Assembly (NCBI RefSeq): GCF_013363755.1
Contig: NZ_CP054840.1
Span: 4,062,001 to 4,126,000, forward strand
Direction: 5' to 3'
Source of the DNA: Comamonas antarctica
Lineage (GTDB): Bacteria > Pseudomonadota > Gammaproteobacteria > Burkholderiales > Burkholderiaceae_C
DNA length: 64,000 bases
Below, in pieces: positions 36,659 to 45,871 of this stretch; position 1 is the stretch's first letter; each line of letters begins with the position of its first letter. The position numbers and the translations under genes are program-made. The notes beneath the pieces are model-generated. The model was given only the letters and a program-made list of their open reading frames with translations. It ran no database searches and was not told the origin of the DNA.

Positions 36659-37900
36659 ATGCCTGCCCTGCCCCCGACTCCACCTGCGACGCACAACGCT
36701 GAGCGAGCCTGTCGGCGCGAACTGCAGGTCCGCAGCCGCTGGCTGCGTTTTGCGCCGGATGTGGAGCAGCAGTTCCGGCAATTCCTGCGGCAGACCCAAT
36801 CCGATAACTTCCTGGCCTGCATCGTGGTGGGCCTGGTGTTGTGGCTGGGTGTGGTGGGCTGGGACGTACTGCGCTACCGGGAGTATTTCCAGGGCACGGC
36901 TGTTGAGAGCCACTATCTTTTGACCATCGTGCCGGCGCGCCTCGTGAGCCTGCTGATGCTGGGGGGACTGATGCTGGCCGCGCGGCGCTTGCCCGACCAT
37001 TGGCTGCCCGCGGCCGGCCTGGCCACGATTGCCGCCTATGGCATCTGTGGCTATGTGACCGGCTACTTCTATTTGCTGACCGGCAAGGGCGACGCCATGG
37101 CCCTGTCCATCCTGATCCTGATGACGGTACTGCTTCCCTGCGGCATGACACTGCGCCAGACGCTGCCGGTCAGCATGGTGTTGATTGCGGCCTACTGGAC
37201 CGTTGCCTGGCAGTGGCTGCCGTCCGCACAATGGGTGTCCTTTCGCGCGACCGCCAGCCTGCTGATGGTCTGCATGGGCATGATGGCGTTTGCCGCCTAC
37301 CTGCGCGAACGCGATGCACGCGCGCAGTTCCTGCGGCACCGGCTGCTGGATTGGGAGGCCGCGCATGATCCACTCACGGGACTGGCCAACCGGCGCAGCT
37401 TCCAGCGGCATTTCGAGATCTGTCTGGCGCAGGCGCAGCGCGAAGGCGCGACGCTGATGCTCGCCATCCTGGATCTCGACCACTTCAAGCTCTATAACGA
37501 CCACTATGGGCACAAGGCCGGCGACCGGGCGCTGCAGCAGGTCGCCCTGGTGCTCGGGCATTACGCCGCGCGGCCCATGGACCTGGCCATCCGCCTGGGC
37601 GGCGAGGAATTCGGCCTGCTGAGCTATGCCGACGATGCGCAGGCGCTGCGCCAGCGCATGCAACATCTGCTGGCGCAGCTCGAAGGCTTGCAGATCATCC
37701 ATGCGCATTCACCCACTGCGCTGTGGCTCACTGCCAGCATCGGCATTGCGCAGGCCGATGCGTCTGCCACCACCGAAAGCCTGTTCCTGCAGGCGGATGC
37801 CCAGCTCTACCGTGCCAAGAGAACGGGCCGCAACCGGGTCTGCGGGTTGGAACTTCCGGTGGCACAGCCCGGCATCAAGCCTGTGGAGACAACGATTTGA
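36659..37900 (+). CDS. Membrane-bound diguanylate cyclase (GGDEF)
   Basis: A 413-residue protein. Residues about 50-215 hold six hydrophobic helices of a membrane sensor region (for example FLACIVVGLVLWLGVVGW and VPARLVSLLMLGGLMLAA). The C-terminal GGDEF domain begins DPLTGLANRRSF; the active-site loop reads GGEEF (about residues 313-317), a fully active variant, and an inhibitory I-site RPMD stands five residues before it. It makes c-di-GMP, which often promotes surface polysaccharide production; the polysaccharide locus begins directly downstream, so a link is possible. ATG 36659 is accepted; no strong ribosome site is visible. Confidence 0.9.
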   Translation: MPALPPTPPATHNAERACRRELQVRSRWLRFAPDVEQQFRQFLRQTQSDNFLACIVVGLVLWLGVVGWDVLRYREYFQGTAVESHYLLTIVPARLVSLLMLGGLMLAARRLPDHWLPAAGLATIAAYGICGYVTGYFYLLTGKGDAMALSILILMTVLLPCGMTLRQTLPVSMVLIAAYWTVAWQWLPSAQWVSFRATASLLMVCMGMMAFAAYLRERDARAQFLRHRLLDWEAAHDPLTGLANRRSFQRHFEICLAQAQREGATLMLAILDLDHFKLYNDHYGHKAGDRALQQVALVLGHYAARPMDLAIRLGGEEFGLLSYADDAQALRQRMQHLLAQLEGLQIIHAHSPTALWLTASIGIAQADASATTESLFLQADAQLYRAKRTGRNRVCGLELPVAQPGIKPVETTI

Positions 37901-38269
37901 GCGGGGAGCTCCGCCGCGAAAACACTGCTGTATGTAAGCTCGGACAGAGCAATTAGCGAAGTTTTCGAGAAGGTGGGTGTTACCGAAGGCAAAAGGCGCG
38001 CGTGGCCTACGTTCGCGGCGCGGGGTTCCCGTATCATGCGCCGATTCAGCCGCACGGCGGTCAGGATGGCTCTGTGCCCCTCCCGCCAGCCCCTGCCTGC
38101 GCCAAGCGGGTCGCGGGATCTGCCTGCGCCATGGCTTGACGCAAGGCCGCGCGGGCATGCGGGTCGTTGACAACATACCCTAAAATTCCCCACGCAACGG
38201 GCAGATCTGCCGGCAGCAGAAATCGATGAATTCAAGTGCCAGTCTATACCACTGGGCCGATAGGAAATA
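37901..38269. other. 369-bp gap before the polyketide synthase gene
   Basis: Must contain the promoter of the PKS unit. TTGACA (38167) and TAAAAT (38181) are present but only 8 bp apart, so they do not form a standard promoter. No JUMPstart/ops element and no terminator were found. Confidence 0.5.
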
Positions 38270-41200
38270 ATGAAAAAGCGCGTCGCAATCATAGGTCTAT
38301 CCTTTAGATTCCCCAGTACCAATACCGACCAATACTGGACAGACCTGCTCGACGGGCGTGATCTGGTGACCGAGGTCGAATCCTCGCGATGGGCCAAGGA
38401 CGGTTTTCTTCACCCCGACAAGAACCATCCCGGCAGCAGCTACACGTTTGCCGCCGGTTCGGTCGGTGATGTTTCCCTGTTCGATGCCGGTTTCTTCGGC
38501 ATCTCGCCGCGCGAAGCCGCGCTGATGGACCCGCAGCAGCGCCTGCTGCTCGAAATGAGCTGGGAAGCGCTTGAAAACGCGGGCATCAAGCCGTCGACGC
38601 TGCGCGGCAGCCAGTGCGGCGTGTTCATCGGCATTGCCAGCGCCGACTATGCCTACCGCCTGTCGGAAGACCTGTCCGCCATCGACTCCTCGGTGGCCAC
38701 GGGCAATACCGCGAGCATTGCCGCCAACCGCATTTCCTATGTGCTCGACCTGCAGGGCCCGAGCATGGCCATCGACACCGCCTGTTCCTCGTCGATGGTG
38801 GCCTTCCACCAGGCCTGCCGTTCCATCGTGACGGGTGAAACCACCCAGGCGCTGGCCGGCGGGGTCAGCCTGCATCTGCATCCCTACGGCTTCATCACCT
38901 TCTCCAAGGCCACGATGCTGTCCAAGCGCGGCCGCTGCAACGTGTTCGATGCCGCGGGCGACGGCTACGTACGCTCCGAAGGCGGCGGCATGTTCGTGCT
39001 CAAGGACTATGACCAGGCGGTGGCCGATGGCGACCAGATCCTGGCCGTCGTCGCCAACACCGCGGTCAATACCGACGGCCGCAAGACCGGCCTTACGGTG
39101 CCCAGCCCCAAGGTGCAGTCGGCGTTGCTGCAGCGGGCCTACAGCCAGGCCGGCATCGACCCGGCGGAAATCGACTATGTCGAGGCGCACGGCACCGGCA
39201 CGGCGGTGGGCGATCCGATCGAGGCGCGCGCCATTGGCGATGCGCTGGGCAAGCGCCGTCCCAAGGACAAGCCGCTGCTGATCGGCTCGGTCAAGAGCAA
39301 CATGGGCCACCTGGAGGCCGCTTCGGGCATTGCGGGGCTGGTCAAGGCCCTGCATTGCATCCAGCATCGCGTGGTACCGGCCACGATCGGCATCAAGACG
39401 CTGAACCCTAAGATCGAGTTCGACGACTGGAACATCGAGGTTGCCACCGAAGCGCGCGCGCTCAAGCCCACGGGCAAGCTGATTGTCGGCATCAACTCGT
39501 TTGGCTTTGGCGGCGCCAATGCCCACGTCATTCTGGAAAGCCATGAACCGGCACCCGTGCCGGCGCACGAGATTCCGGTCGGCGCGCCGGCGCCGTTCAT
39601 CGTGTCGGGCAAGGACACGGCGGCGCTGAAGGCTGCGGCACGCGAATTTGCCGACTTCGTGCAGGAACAACCGGCAACGGCGCTCTACGACATTGCATAC
39701 AACGCGGCTTTCCGCCGCGAGCGCCATGATCACTGCGCCGTGGTCGAAGGCGCGAGCGCCGTTGCCGTGGCACAGGCGCTGCGCGACTTCGCCGACGATG
39801 CATCGACCTCCACGCAGGTGGAATCGGGCACGGCGCTGGCCAAGGCCCAGGGTCCGGTGTTCATCTACTCGGGCAATGGCTCGCAGTGGGCCGGAATGGG
39901 CAAGCGCCTGCTCGAGGAGTCGCCCGTATTCAAGGCGGCAATTCAGCAGGTCGATGCAATCTTCCGCCGCCATTCGCCCGACTCGCTGGAAGCCGAACTC
40001 GCGGGCCGCAATGGCGACGGCCGCTATGAATTCACCGAAGTCGCGCAGCCGGCGCTGTTTGCGCTGCAGGTCGGCGTGACGCAGATGTTGCGCCACCGCG
40101 GTGTGGCACCCGTGGCCGTGGCCGGCCACAGCGTGGGCGAGGTCGCTGCGGCCTGGGCTTCGGGCGCATTGAGCCTGGAAGACGCGGTCGAAGTGATCTT
40201 CCAGCGCAGCCGCCTGCAGGGCACGACCAAGGGCAAGGGCGAGATGACCGCCGTGGGCCTGGGCCATGCGGCCGCCGAGGCCGTGCTGGCAGAACTGGCG
40301 CTGGCGCCGGGCGTGGTCATTGCCGGCATGAACAGCTCGCGCGGCGTGACCGTTGCCGGCGACCCGGCCTTGCTGACCCAGCTCGAAGCGGTGCTGACCC
40401 AGCGCGGCGTGTTCAACCGCCGGCTGGCGCTGGACTACGCCTTCCACAGTCCGGCAATGGACGAGATCGAAGCCGGAGTGCGTGCCACGCTGGCGGGCTT
40501 GAAGCCCGGCGCCACGCGCGTGCCGTTCTACTCCACCGTGAGCGGCGCGCTGCTCGACGGCACGGCGCTCGATGCCGAGTACTGGTGGCACAACATCCGC
40601 CAGCCGGTGCTGTTCGAGCAGGCCATGCAGCAGATTCTCGCCACCGGTGCGAACGTGTTCATCGAGGTCGGCCCGCATGCCGTGCTGCGCAGCTACATCA
40701 ACGACTGCCTCAAGGACCAGTCGGCCGAGGGCCGGGTCATTGCCACGCTGGCGCGCGGCGACGATTCCGCCCAGCGCGTCTGGGGCGCAAGCGCCCAGGC
40801 ACTGATCAGCGGCGTCGACATCGACTGGCAGCAGCTGTTCCCCACCGTCGGCAACTTCGTGCAGCTGCCGTACTACCCGTGGCAGCGCGAGCGCCACTGG
40901 CATCCGGTCACGGCGCAGTCGCTGGGATTGCTCGACCGGCACAAGGTCCATCCGCTGCTGGGCTACGCGCTGCAGCAGCAGGTGCTGACCTGGGAGAACC
41001 AGCTCGACACCCGGCGCATCCCGATGCTGGCCGACCACGTGGTGGGCGACACCATCATCTTCCCCGGCACCGGCTTTGGCGAACTTGCGCTGGCCGCGGC
41101 GCTGCTGTGGCAGCCGGGCACGCTGGCCGAGGTCGAAGAGCTCGAGATCCGCGCGCCGCTGCTGCTGAGCGAGAGCAGCGCCAAGATCGTGCGCGTGGCC

Positions 41201-44200
41201 ATCGATCCCCAGGACGGCAGCCTGACGGTGAAGGGCCGCGAGGTCGGCAGCACCGACCCATGGACGCTGCACACCGTCGGCCGCATCCTGCGCGAACCCC
41301 GCGACGGCCTGCTGCGCCAGGATGCGCCGGTGCTGCCCACGCGCCAGCCCGACTTCAGCGGCGCCAGCCACGCGGCGCTGACCGAAGCCGCGGGCCTGGG
41401 CTATGGCCCGGCGTTCCAGTGCATCGACTTCGGCTGGGTCGATGGCGGCTCGGCCCTGGCGGTGCTGAAGATGCCGCAAAGCATCGAGGCCGAACTGGCG
41501 CAGACCCATCTGCATCCCGCTGTGCTGGACTGCACCTTCCAGCTGATCATCCAGCTGCTCAAGGACGACATGGGCGTGCATGAGGGCGTGACCTTCATCC
41601 CCACCAAGATGGGCCGCATCAGCTTCCGCGCCAGCCAGGCCCAGCCGGGCTTCGCGCGCGTCACGCTGCTGCGCCGCACGGCGCATTCGCTGAGCGCCGA
41701 ATTCACCGTGTTCGACACCGAAGGCGTGCCGATCGCCACCGTCAAGGAAGCGCGCTTTCGCAGCATCCGTCTGAGCAAGAACGCGGCCGACCGGCTGCGC
41801 TTCCTCGACTACCACGGCATTCCGCAGCCGCACCCGCTGGCCGCCGCCGCGGCCCCGGCCATTGCATTTGAAAGCGTGCATGCCGCGCTGGCCGAACTGG
41901 CCCGGCGCTCGGCGCTCACCGGCTCGCTGCGCCGCTATTGCGAGGAGGTCGACCCTCTGCTCGACAGCTTGTGCAGCCGCTATACCCGCGAGGCCCTGCA
42001 GCGCCTGTCGGCCGACGGCCGCACGCTGCCGCAGCAGCAAGTGCTGGCGCTGCAATCCGCCCATCCCGAGATCGCGCCGTTCCTCGCGCATCTGCTGCTG
42101 CTGGCCGGCGACGACCAGGCCGTGGTGCAGACCGACGCCGGCTGGGAGCTGGTGCCGGGCGATGAGGACCAGGCTTCGGCCGAAGACATCTGGAACAGCC
42201 TCGTTGCGGACTATCCCGACTACTTCCAGATCGTGCATTCGGTCGGCCGCATCGGCATGCACCTGTCCGAGCTGCTCGACGGCAGCGTGACGCTGGACAA
42301 GGTCTGCCCGCGCGAGACCTCGCTGGTCACGCTGCTGCGCCAGGCACTGGGCGCGCGCAGCAAGCAGCGCATCGGCCACACGCTGCAGGAGCTGATTGCG
42401 CAGGGCCTGCGCGAGCTGCCCGAAGGCCAGCGCCTGCGCATCGTCGAAGTCAGCGAAGGCGCGCCCTCGTTTGCGCTGGATGCCTGCCTGGGCCTCGATG
42501 CAGACCGCGCCGACTATGCGTTTGCCACGACCTCCTCGGCCACGCTCGAGGAAGTCGCGCGGCTGCAGGAGCAGTTCCCGCACATCGATGCGCGCCTGAT
42601 CGGCGGCGCGGCGGGCGCGGCGCCCGTGTCCGGCTGCCAGCTGGCCATCGTCACGCTGGACTTCGGCACCGTGGCCGAGGCCGTGGCCGCGCTGGAATAT
42701 GCGCGTTCGTGCCTGGCGCCCGGCGGCTCGCTGATCGTTGCCGGCCAGCATGGCGCGCGCTGGGTCGACTTCGTGTTCGGCGCGCAGCGCCAGCACTGGT
42801 CGCTGCTGGAAAACGGCAGCTGGATGTCCAGCCAGCGCACGCTGCAGTTCTGGCAGCAGCAGCTCCAGCAGCTGGGCTTTGCCGGCACCGACCTGTTCGA
42901 GCTGTCGCCCGACACCTTGTCCGGCCCCTATCTGCTGCTGGCGCAGCAAGCCAAGCCCGCGCAGCAGCCGGCAGCAAGCACCAAGCGCGCGCCGCGCAGC
43001 TGGATCCTGCTGGCCGATGAGAAGGGCGTTTCGGCGCAATTGTCCGACCAGCTGGTCAAGCAGCTGCAGGCGCGCGGCGACATGGTCGTGCAGGCCGGCC
43101 CGGGCGACACCGCGGCCATTGAAACCCTGCTGCGCACCACCACCGCCAGCTACGGCAAGCTGGACGGCATCGTGCACCTGGCCGGCATTGCCAGCCCGGC
43201 GACCGAAGCCGAGGCGGTGCTGGAGCAGCAGGTCGCGCGCTGCGCGCTGGCTGCGGCCATCGTCCAGGCCTGCGAGGCCACGTCGACCAACACCACCTGC
43301 TGGCTCGTGACCCAGGCGGGCGCCAGCGACATGCTGCCCCATGCCACGGCCACGCCGGTGCAGGATGCGGCGCTGTGGGGCTTCGGCCGCACGCTGATCA
43401 ACGAAGCCTCGGACTGCGCCGTGCGCCTGGTCGACATCGAGAGCACCCAGGCGCTGGACAGCGTCGTCGCCGCGCTGGCCCAGGAGCTCGAGCAGCCCGA
43501 CGCCGAGCAGGAAGTGATTCTGACGCGCGCCGGTGCGCGCTATGTGCCGCGCCTGCGCCTCGAGGAGCGCCCGCAGGTGCGCCAGGAGATCGATTCGCCG
43601 ACCATCCGCCTGGCCTTCCAGTACCCGGGCCAGCTGCGCAACCTGCGCTGGGAAGCGCACCCGCGCGCCGTGCTGGGCCAGGGCGAGATCGAGGTCGACG
43701 TGCGCGCCACGGGCCTCAACTTCCGCGACGTGATGTATGCGCTGGGCCTGCTGTCCGACGAAGCCATCGAGAACGGTTTCGCGGGCCCGACCCTGGGCCT
43801 GGAGTTCTCGGGCGTGGTGACTGCCGTGGCCGACCCGGACTGCGGCTATGCGCCCGGCGACCTGGTCGTGGGCTTCGGCCCGTCGAGCTTCGGCAACCGC
43901 GTGGTCACCCAGGCCAGCGCGATCTCGCTGATCCCGCCCGAAATCTCGCTCGAGGCCGCGGCCACGATTCCCAGCACCTTCTTCACCGTCTACTACGCGC
44001 TGCACCACCTCGCGCGCCTGCAGCCCGGCGAGAAGGTGCTGATCCACGGCGCGGCCGGCGGCGTGGGCATTGCCGCGATCCAGCTGGCCAAGTGGATAGG
44101 CGCCGAGATCTACGTCACGGCCGGCTCGGACGAGAAGCGCGACTTCCTGCGCCAGCAGGGCATCGACCACATCTACGACTCGCGCAGCCTGGCGTTTGCC

Positions 44201-45871
44201 GACGACATCCTGGCCGCGACCGGCGGCAAGGGCGTGGACGTGGTGCTGAACTCGCTCGCGGGCGAGGCCATCAACCGCAACTTCCGCGTGCTCAAGCCCT
44301 TCGGCCGCTTCCTCGAACTGGGCAAGCGCGACTTCTACGAGAACACCAAGATCGGCCTGCGCCCGTTCCGCAACAACATCAGCTACTTCGGCATCGATGC
44401 CGACCAGCTGATGCAGTCGCGCCCCGAGCTCACGCGCAGCCTGTTCGCGGAAATGATGACGTTGTTCACCGAAGGCGTGCTGCACCCGCTGCCCTACCAT
44501 GTGTTCGACGCCAACGACATCGTCGAGGCGTTCCGCTACATGCAGCAGGCGCGCCAGATCGGCAAGATCGTCGTCACCTACAACAACGCCATCGGCCAGA
44601 TCCACACGCCCGCGCCCACGGCCGCCAAGCCACTGGAAATCGCGGCCGACGGCAGCTACCTGGTGACCGGCGGCCTGGGCGGCTTCGGCCTGCGCACGGC
44701 CGAATGGCTCGCCAGCAAGGGTGCGCGCCACCTGCTGCTGATCAGCCGCAGCGGCCCGAGCGCCGACGCCGCGAAGCAGGCGATTGCACGCCTGGAGCAG
44801 CAAGGCGTCACGGTGCATGCCGCGGCCTGCGACATCACCGACCGCCAGGCGCTCGCGGCGCTGCTGGCCGAAACCGCCAAGACCATGCCGCCGCTGAAGG
44901 GCATCGTGCATGCGGCGACGGTCATCAACGACGGTCTGATCCGCAACATGGATGCCGCGCAGATCCGCAGCGTGCTGGCTCCCAAGGCCATGGGCGCGCA
45001 GCACCTGCACGAGCTGACGCTGGAGACGGCGCTGGACTTCTTCGTGATGTTCTCCTCGGCCACCACGCTGTTCGGCAACCCGGGCCAGGGCAATTACGTG
45101 GCGGCCAATGCCTGCCTCGAAGCACTGGCCAAGTACCGCCGCGCCAACAGCCTGGCCGCGACCTGCGTGCGCTGGGGCGCGATCGACGACGTCGGTTTCC
45201 TCGCGCGCAACGAGAAGATCAAGGACGCGCTGCAGGGCCGCATGGGCGGCTCGGCGCTGAACTCGACCATCGCGCTCGACGCGCTGGAAAGCCTGCTGAC
45301 CACCGGCCAGTCGGGCCTGGGCATCATGGAACTGGACTGGAAGGCGCTCGCGCGTTTCCTGCCCAGCGCCGGCAGCCCCAAGTTCAGCGAACTGGCGCGC
45401 GATGCGATGGACAACGACGGCGACGAGGAGGATTCGGGCGACATCCAGCGCGTGCTGGCCGAACTCTCCGATGCCGAGTTGCAGACCACGCTGACCGACA
45501 TGATCAAGGCCGAGGTCGGCGAGATCCTGCGCGTGTCGCCCGACAAGATCGACCCGAATCGCTCGATCTACGACATGGGCCTGGACTCGCTGATGGGCGT
45601 CGAGCTGGTGGTGGCGCTGGAAGGCCGTTTCGGCATTCAGCTGTCGGTCATGGCACTGAGCCAGAGCCCGACCATCACCAAGCTGGCCGAACGCATCGGC
45701 CTGCAGCTCAAGGGCAGCGACGAGGCAGGCGCCGCGCCGGCCGAAAGCCAGGTGCTGGCGCAGACCAGGCAATTGATGGCGCAGCATGGCTCCGACGTCT
45801 CGGCGGAGTCCGTTGCCAGCCTGGCGCAGGACATTGAATCTCAAGGCACGGCCGCAAGGATGATCCACTAA
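38270..45871 (+). CDS. Reducing type I polyketide synthase, RkpA-like (capsule lipid synthesis)
   Basis: A 2,533-residue multidomain enzyme. Order: ketosynthase (1-430; DTACSSSM near 165, HGTGT and NMGHLEAASG); acyltransferase (520-830; GHSVGEVAAAW near 618); dehydratase (905-1180; DHVVGDTIIFPG near 922, LHPAVLDCTF near 1080); a degenerate methyltransferase-like part (1210-1560; IVEVSEGAPS where a glycine-rich SAM motif is expected); a structural ketoreductase half (1573-1760); enoylreductase (1780-2110; HGAAGGVGIAAIQLAK); ketoreductase (2125-2330; TGGLGGFG, GNYVAANA); carrier domain (Ser in GLDSLMG, near 2438). No thioesterase. Length and order match rhizobial RkpA, so it should build a long saturated acyl chain. 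TAATG joins it to the next gene. Confidence 0.9.
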   Translation: MKKRVAIIGLSFRFPSTNTDQYWTDLLDGRDLVTEVESSRWAKDGFLHPDKNHPGSSYTFAAGSVGDVSLFDAGFFGISPREAALMDPQQRLLLEMSWEALENAGIKPSTLRGSQCGVFIGIASADYAYRLSEDLSAIDSSVATGNTASIAANRISYVLDLQGPSMAIDTACSSSMVAFHQACRSIVTGETTQALAGGVSLHLHPYGFITFSKATMLSKRGRCNVFDAAGDGYVRSEGGGMFVLKDYDQAVADGDQILAVVANTAVNTDGRKTGLTVPSPKVQSALLQRAYSQAGIDPAEIDYVEAHGTGTAVGDPIEARAIGDALGKRRPKDKPLLIGSVKSNMGHLEAASGIAGLVKALHCIQHRVVPATIGIKTLNPKIEFDDWNIEVATEARALKPTGKLIVGINSFGFGGANAHVILESHEPAPVPAHEIPVGAPAPFIVSGKDTAALKAAAREFADFVQEQPATALYDIAYNAAFRRERHDHCAVVEGASAVAVAQALRDFADDASTSTQVESGTALAKAQGPVFIYSGNGSQWAGMGKRLLEESPVFKAAIQQVDAIFRRHSPDSLEAELAGRNGDGRYEFTEVAQPALFALQVGVTQMLRHRGVAPVAVAGHSVGEVAAAWASGALSLEDAVEVIFQRSRLQGTTKGKGEMTAVGLGHAAAEAVLAELALAPGVVIAGMNSSRGVTVAGDPALLTQLEAVLTQRGVFNRRLALDYAFHSPAMDEIEAGVRATLAGLKPGATRVPFYSTVSGALLDGTALDAEYWWHNIRQPVLFEQAMQQILATGANVFIEVGPHAVLRSYINDCLKDQSAEGRVIATLARGDDSAQRVWGASAQALISGVDIDWQQLFPTVGNFVQLPYYPWQRERHWHPVTAQSLGLLDRHKVHPLLGYALQQQVLTWENQLDTRRIPMLADHVVGDTIIFPGTGFGELALAAALLWQPGTLAEVEELEIRAPLLLSESSAKIVRVAIDPQDGSLTVKGREVGSTDPWTLHTVGRILREPRDGLLRQDAPVLPTRQPDFSGASHAALTEAAGLGYGPAFQCIDFGWVDGGSALAVLKMPQSIEAELAQTHLHPAVLDCTFQLIIQLLKDDMGVHEGVTFIPTKMGRISFRASQAQPGFARVTLLRRTAHSLSAEFTVFDTEGVPIATVKEARFRSIRLSKNAADRLRFLDYHGIPQPHPLAAAAAPAIAFESVHAALAELARRSALTGSLRRYCEEVDPLLDSLCSRYTREALQRLSADGRTLPQQQVLALQSAHPEIAPFLAHLLLLAGDDQAVVQTDAGWELVPGDEDQASAEDIWNSLVADYPDYFQIVHSVGRIGMHLSELLDGSVTLDKVCPRETSLVTLLRQALGARSKQRIGHTLQELIAQGLRELPEGQRLRIVEVSEGAPSFALDACLGLDADRADYAFATTSSATLEEVARLQEQFPHIDARLIGGAAGAAPVSGCQLAIVTLDFGTVAEAVAALEYARSCLAPGGSLIVAGQHGARWVDFVFGAQRQHWSLLENGSWMSSQRTLQFWQQQLQQLGFAGTDLFELSPDTLSGPYLLLAQQAKPAQQPAASTKRAPRSWILLADEKGVSAQLSDQLVKQLQARGDMVVQAGPGDTAAIETLLRTTTASYGKLDGIVHLAGIASPATEAEAVLEQQVARCALAAAIVQACEATSTNTTCWLVTQAGASDMLPHATATPVQDAALWGFGRTLINEASDCAVRLVDIESTQALDSVVAALAQELEQPDAEQEVILTRAGARYVPRLRLEERPQVRQEIDSPTIRLAFQYPGQLRNLRWEAHPRAVLGQGEIEVDVRATGLNFRDVMYALGLLSDEAIENGFAGPTLGLEFSGVVTAVADPDCGYAPGDLVVGFGPSSFGNRVVTQASAISLIPPEISLEAAATIPSTFFTVYYALHHLARLQPGEKVLIHGAAGGVGIAAIQLAKWIGAEIYVTAGSDEKRDFLRQQGIDHIYDSRSLAFADDILAATGGKGVDVVLNSLAGEAINRNFRVLKPFGRFLELGKRDFYENTKIGLRPFRNNISYFGIDADQLMQSRPELTRSLFAEMMTLFTEGVLHPLPYHVFDANDIVEAFRYMQQARQIGKIVVTYNNAIGQIHTPAPTAAKPLEIAADGSYLVTGGLGGFGLRTAEWLASKGARHLLLISRSGPSADAAKQAIARLEQQGVTVHAAACDITDRQALAALLAETAKTMPPLKGIVHAATVINDGLIRNMDAAQIRSVLAPKAMGAQHLHELTLETALDFFVMFSSATTLFGNPGQGNYVAANACLEALAKYRRANSLAATCVRWGAIDDVGFLARNEKIKDALQGRMGGSALNSTIALDALESLLTTGQSGLGIMELDWKALARFLPSAGSPKFSELARDAMDNDGDEEDSGDIQRVLAELSDAELQTTLTDMIKAEVGEILRVSPDKIDPNRSIYDMGLDSLMGVELVVALEGRFGIQLSVMALSQSPTITKLAERIGLQLKGSDEAGAAPAESQVLAQTRQLMAQHGSDVSAESVASLAQDIESQGTAARMIH

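Noticed and set aside
37901..38269. TTGACA/TAAAAT as the PKS promoter, and a JUMPstart/ops element
   Set aside because: The two boxes are 8 bp apart, not 16-18. No JUMPstart-type sequence was found in the gap.
38270..45871. PKS as part of an antibiotic-type secondary metabolite cluster
   Set aside because: It stands alone, has no thioesterase, tailoring or resistance genes, and its neighbours are capsule and AONS-type genes, which fits an RkpA-like lipid role better.
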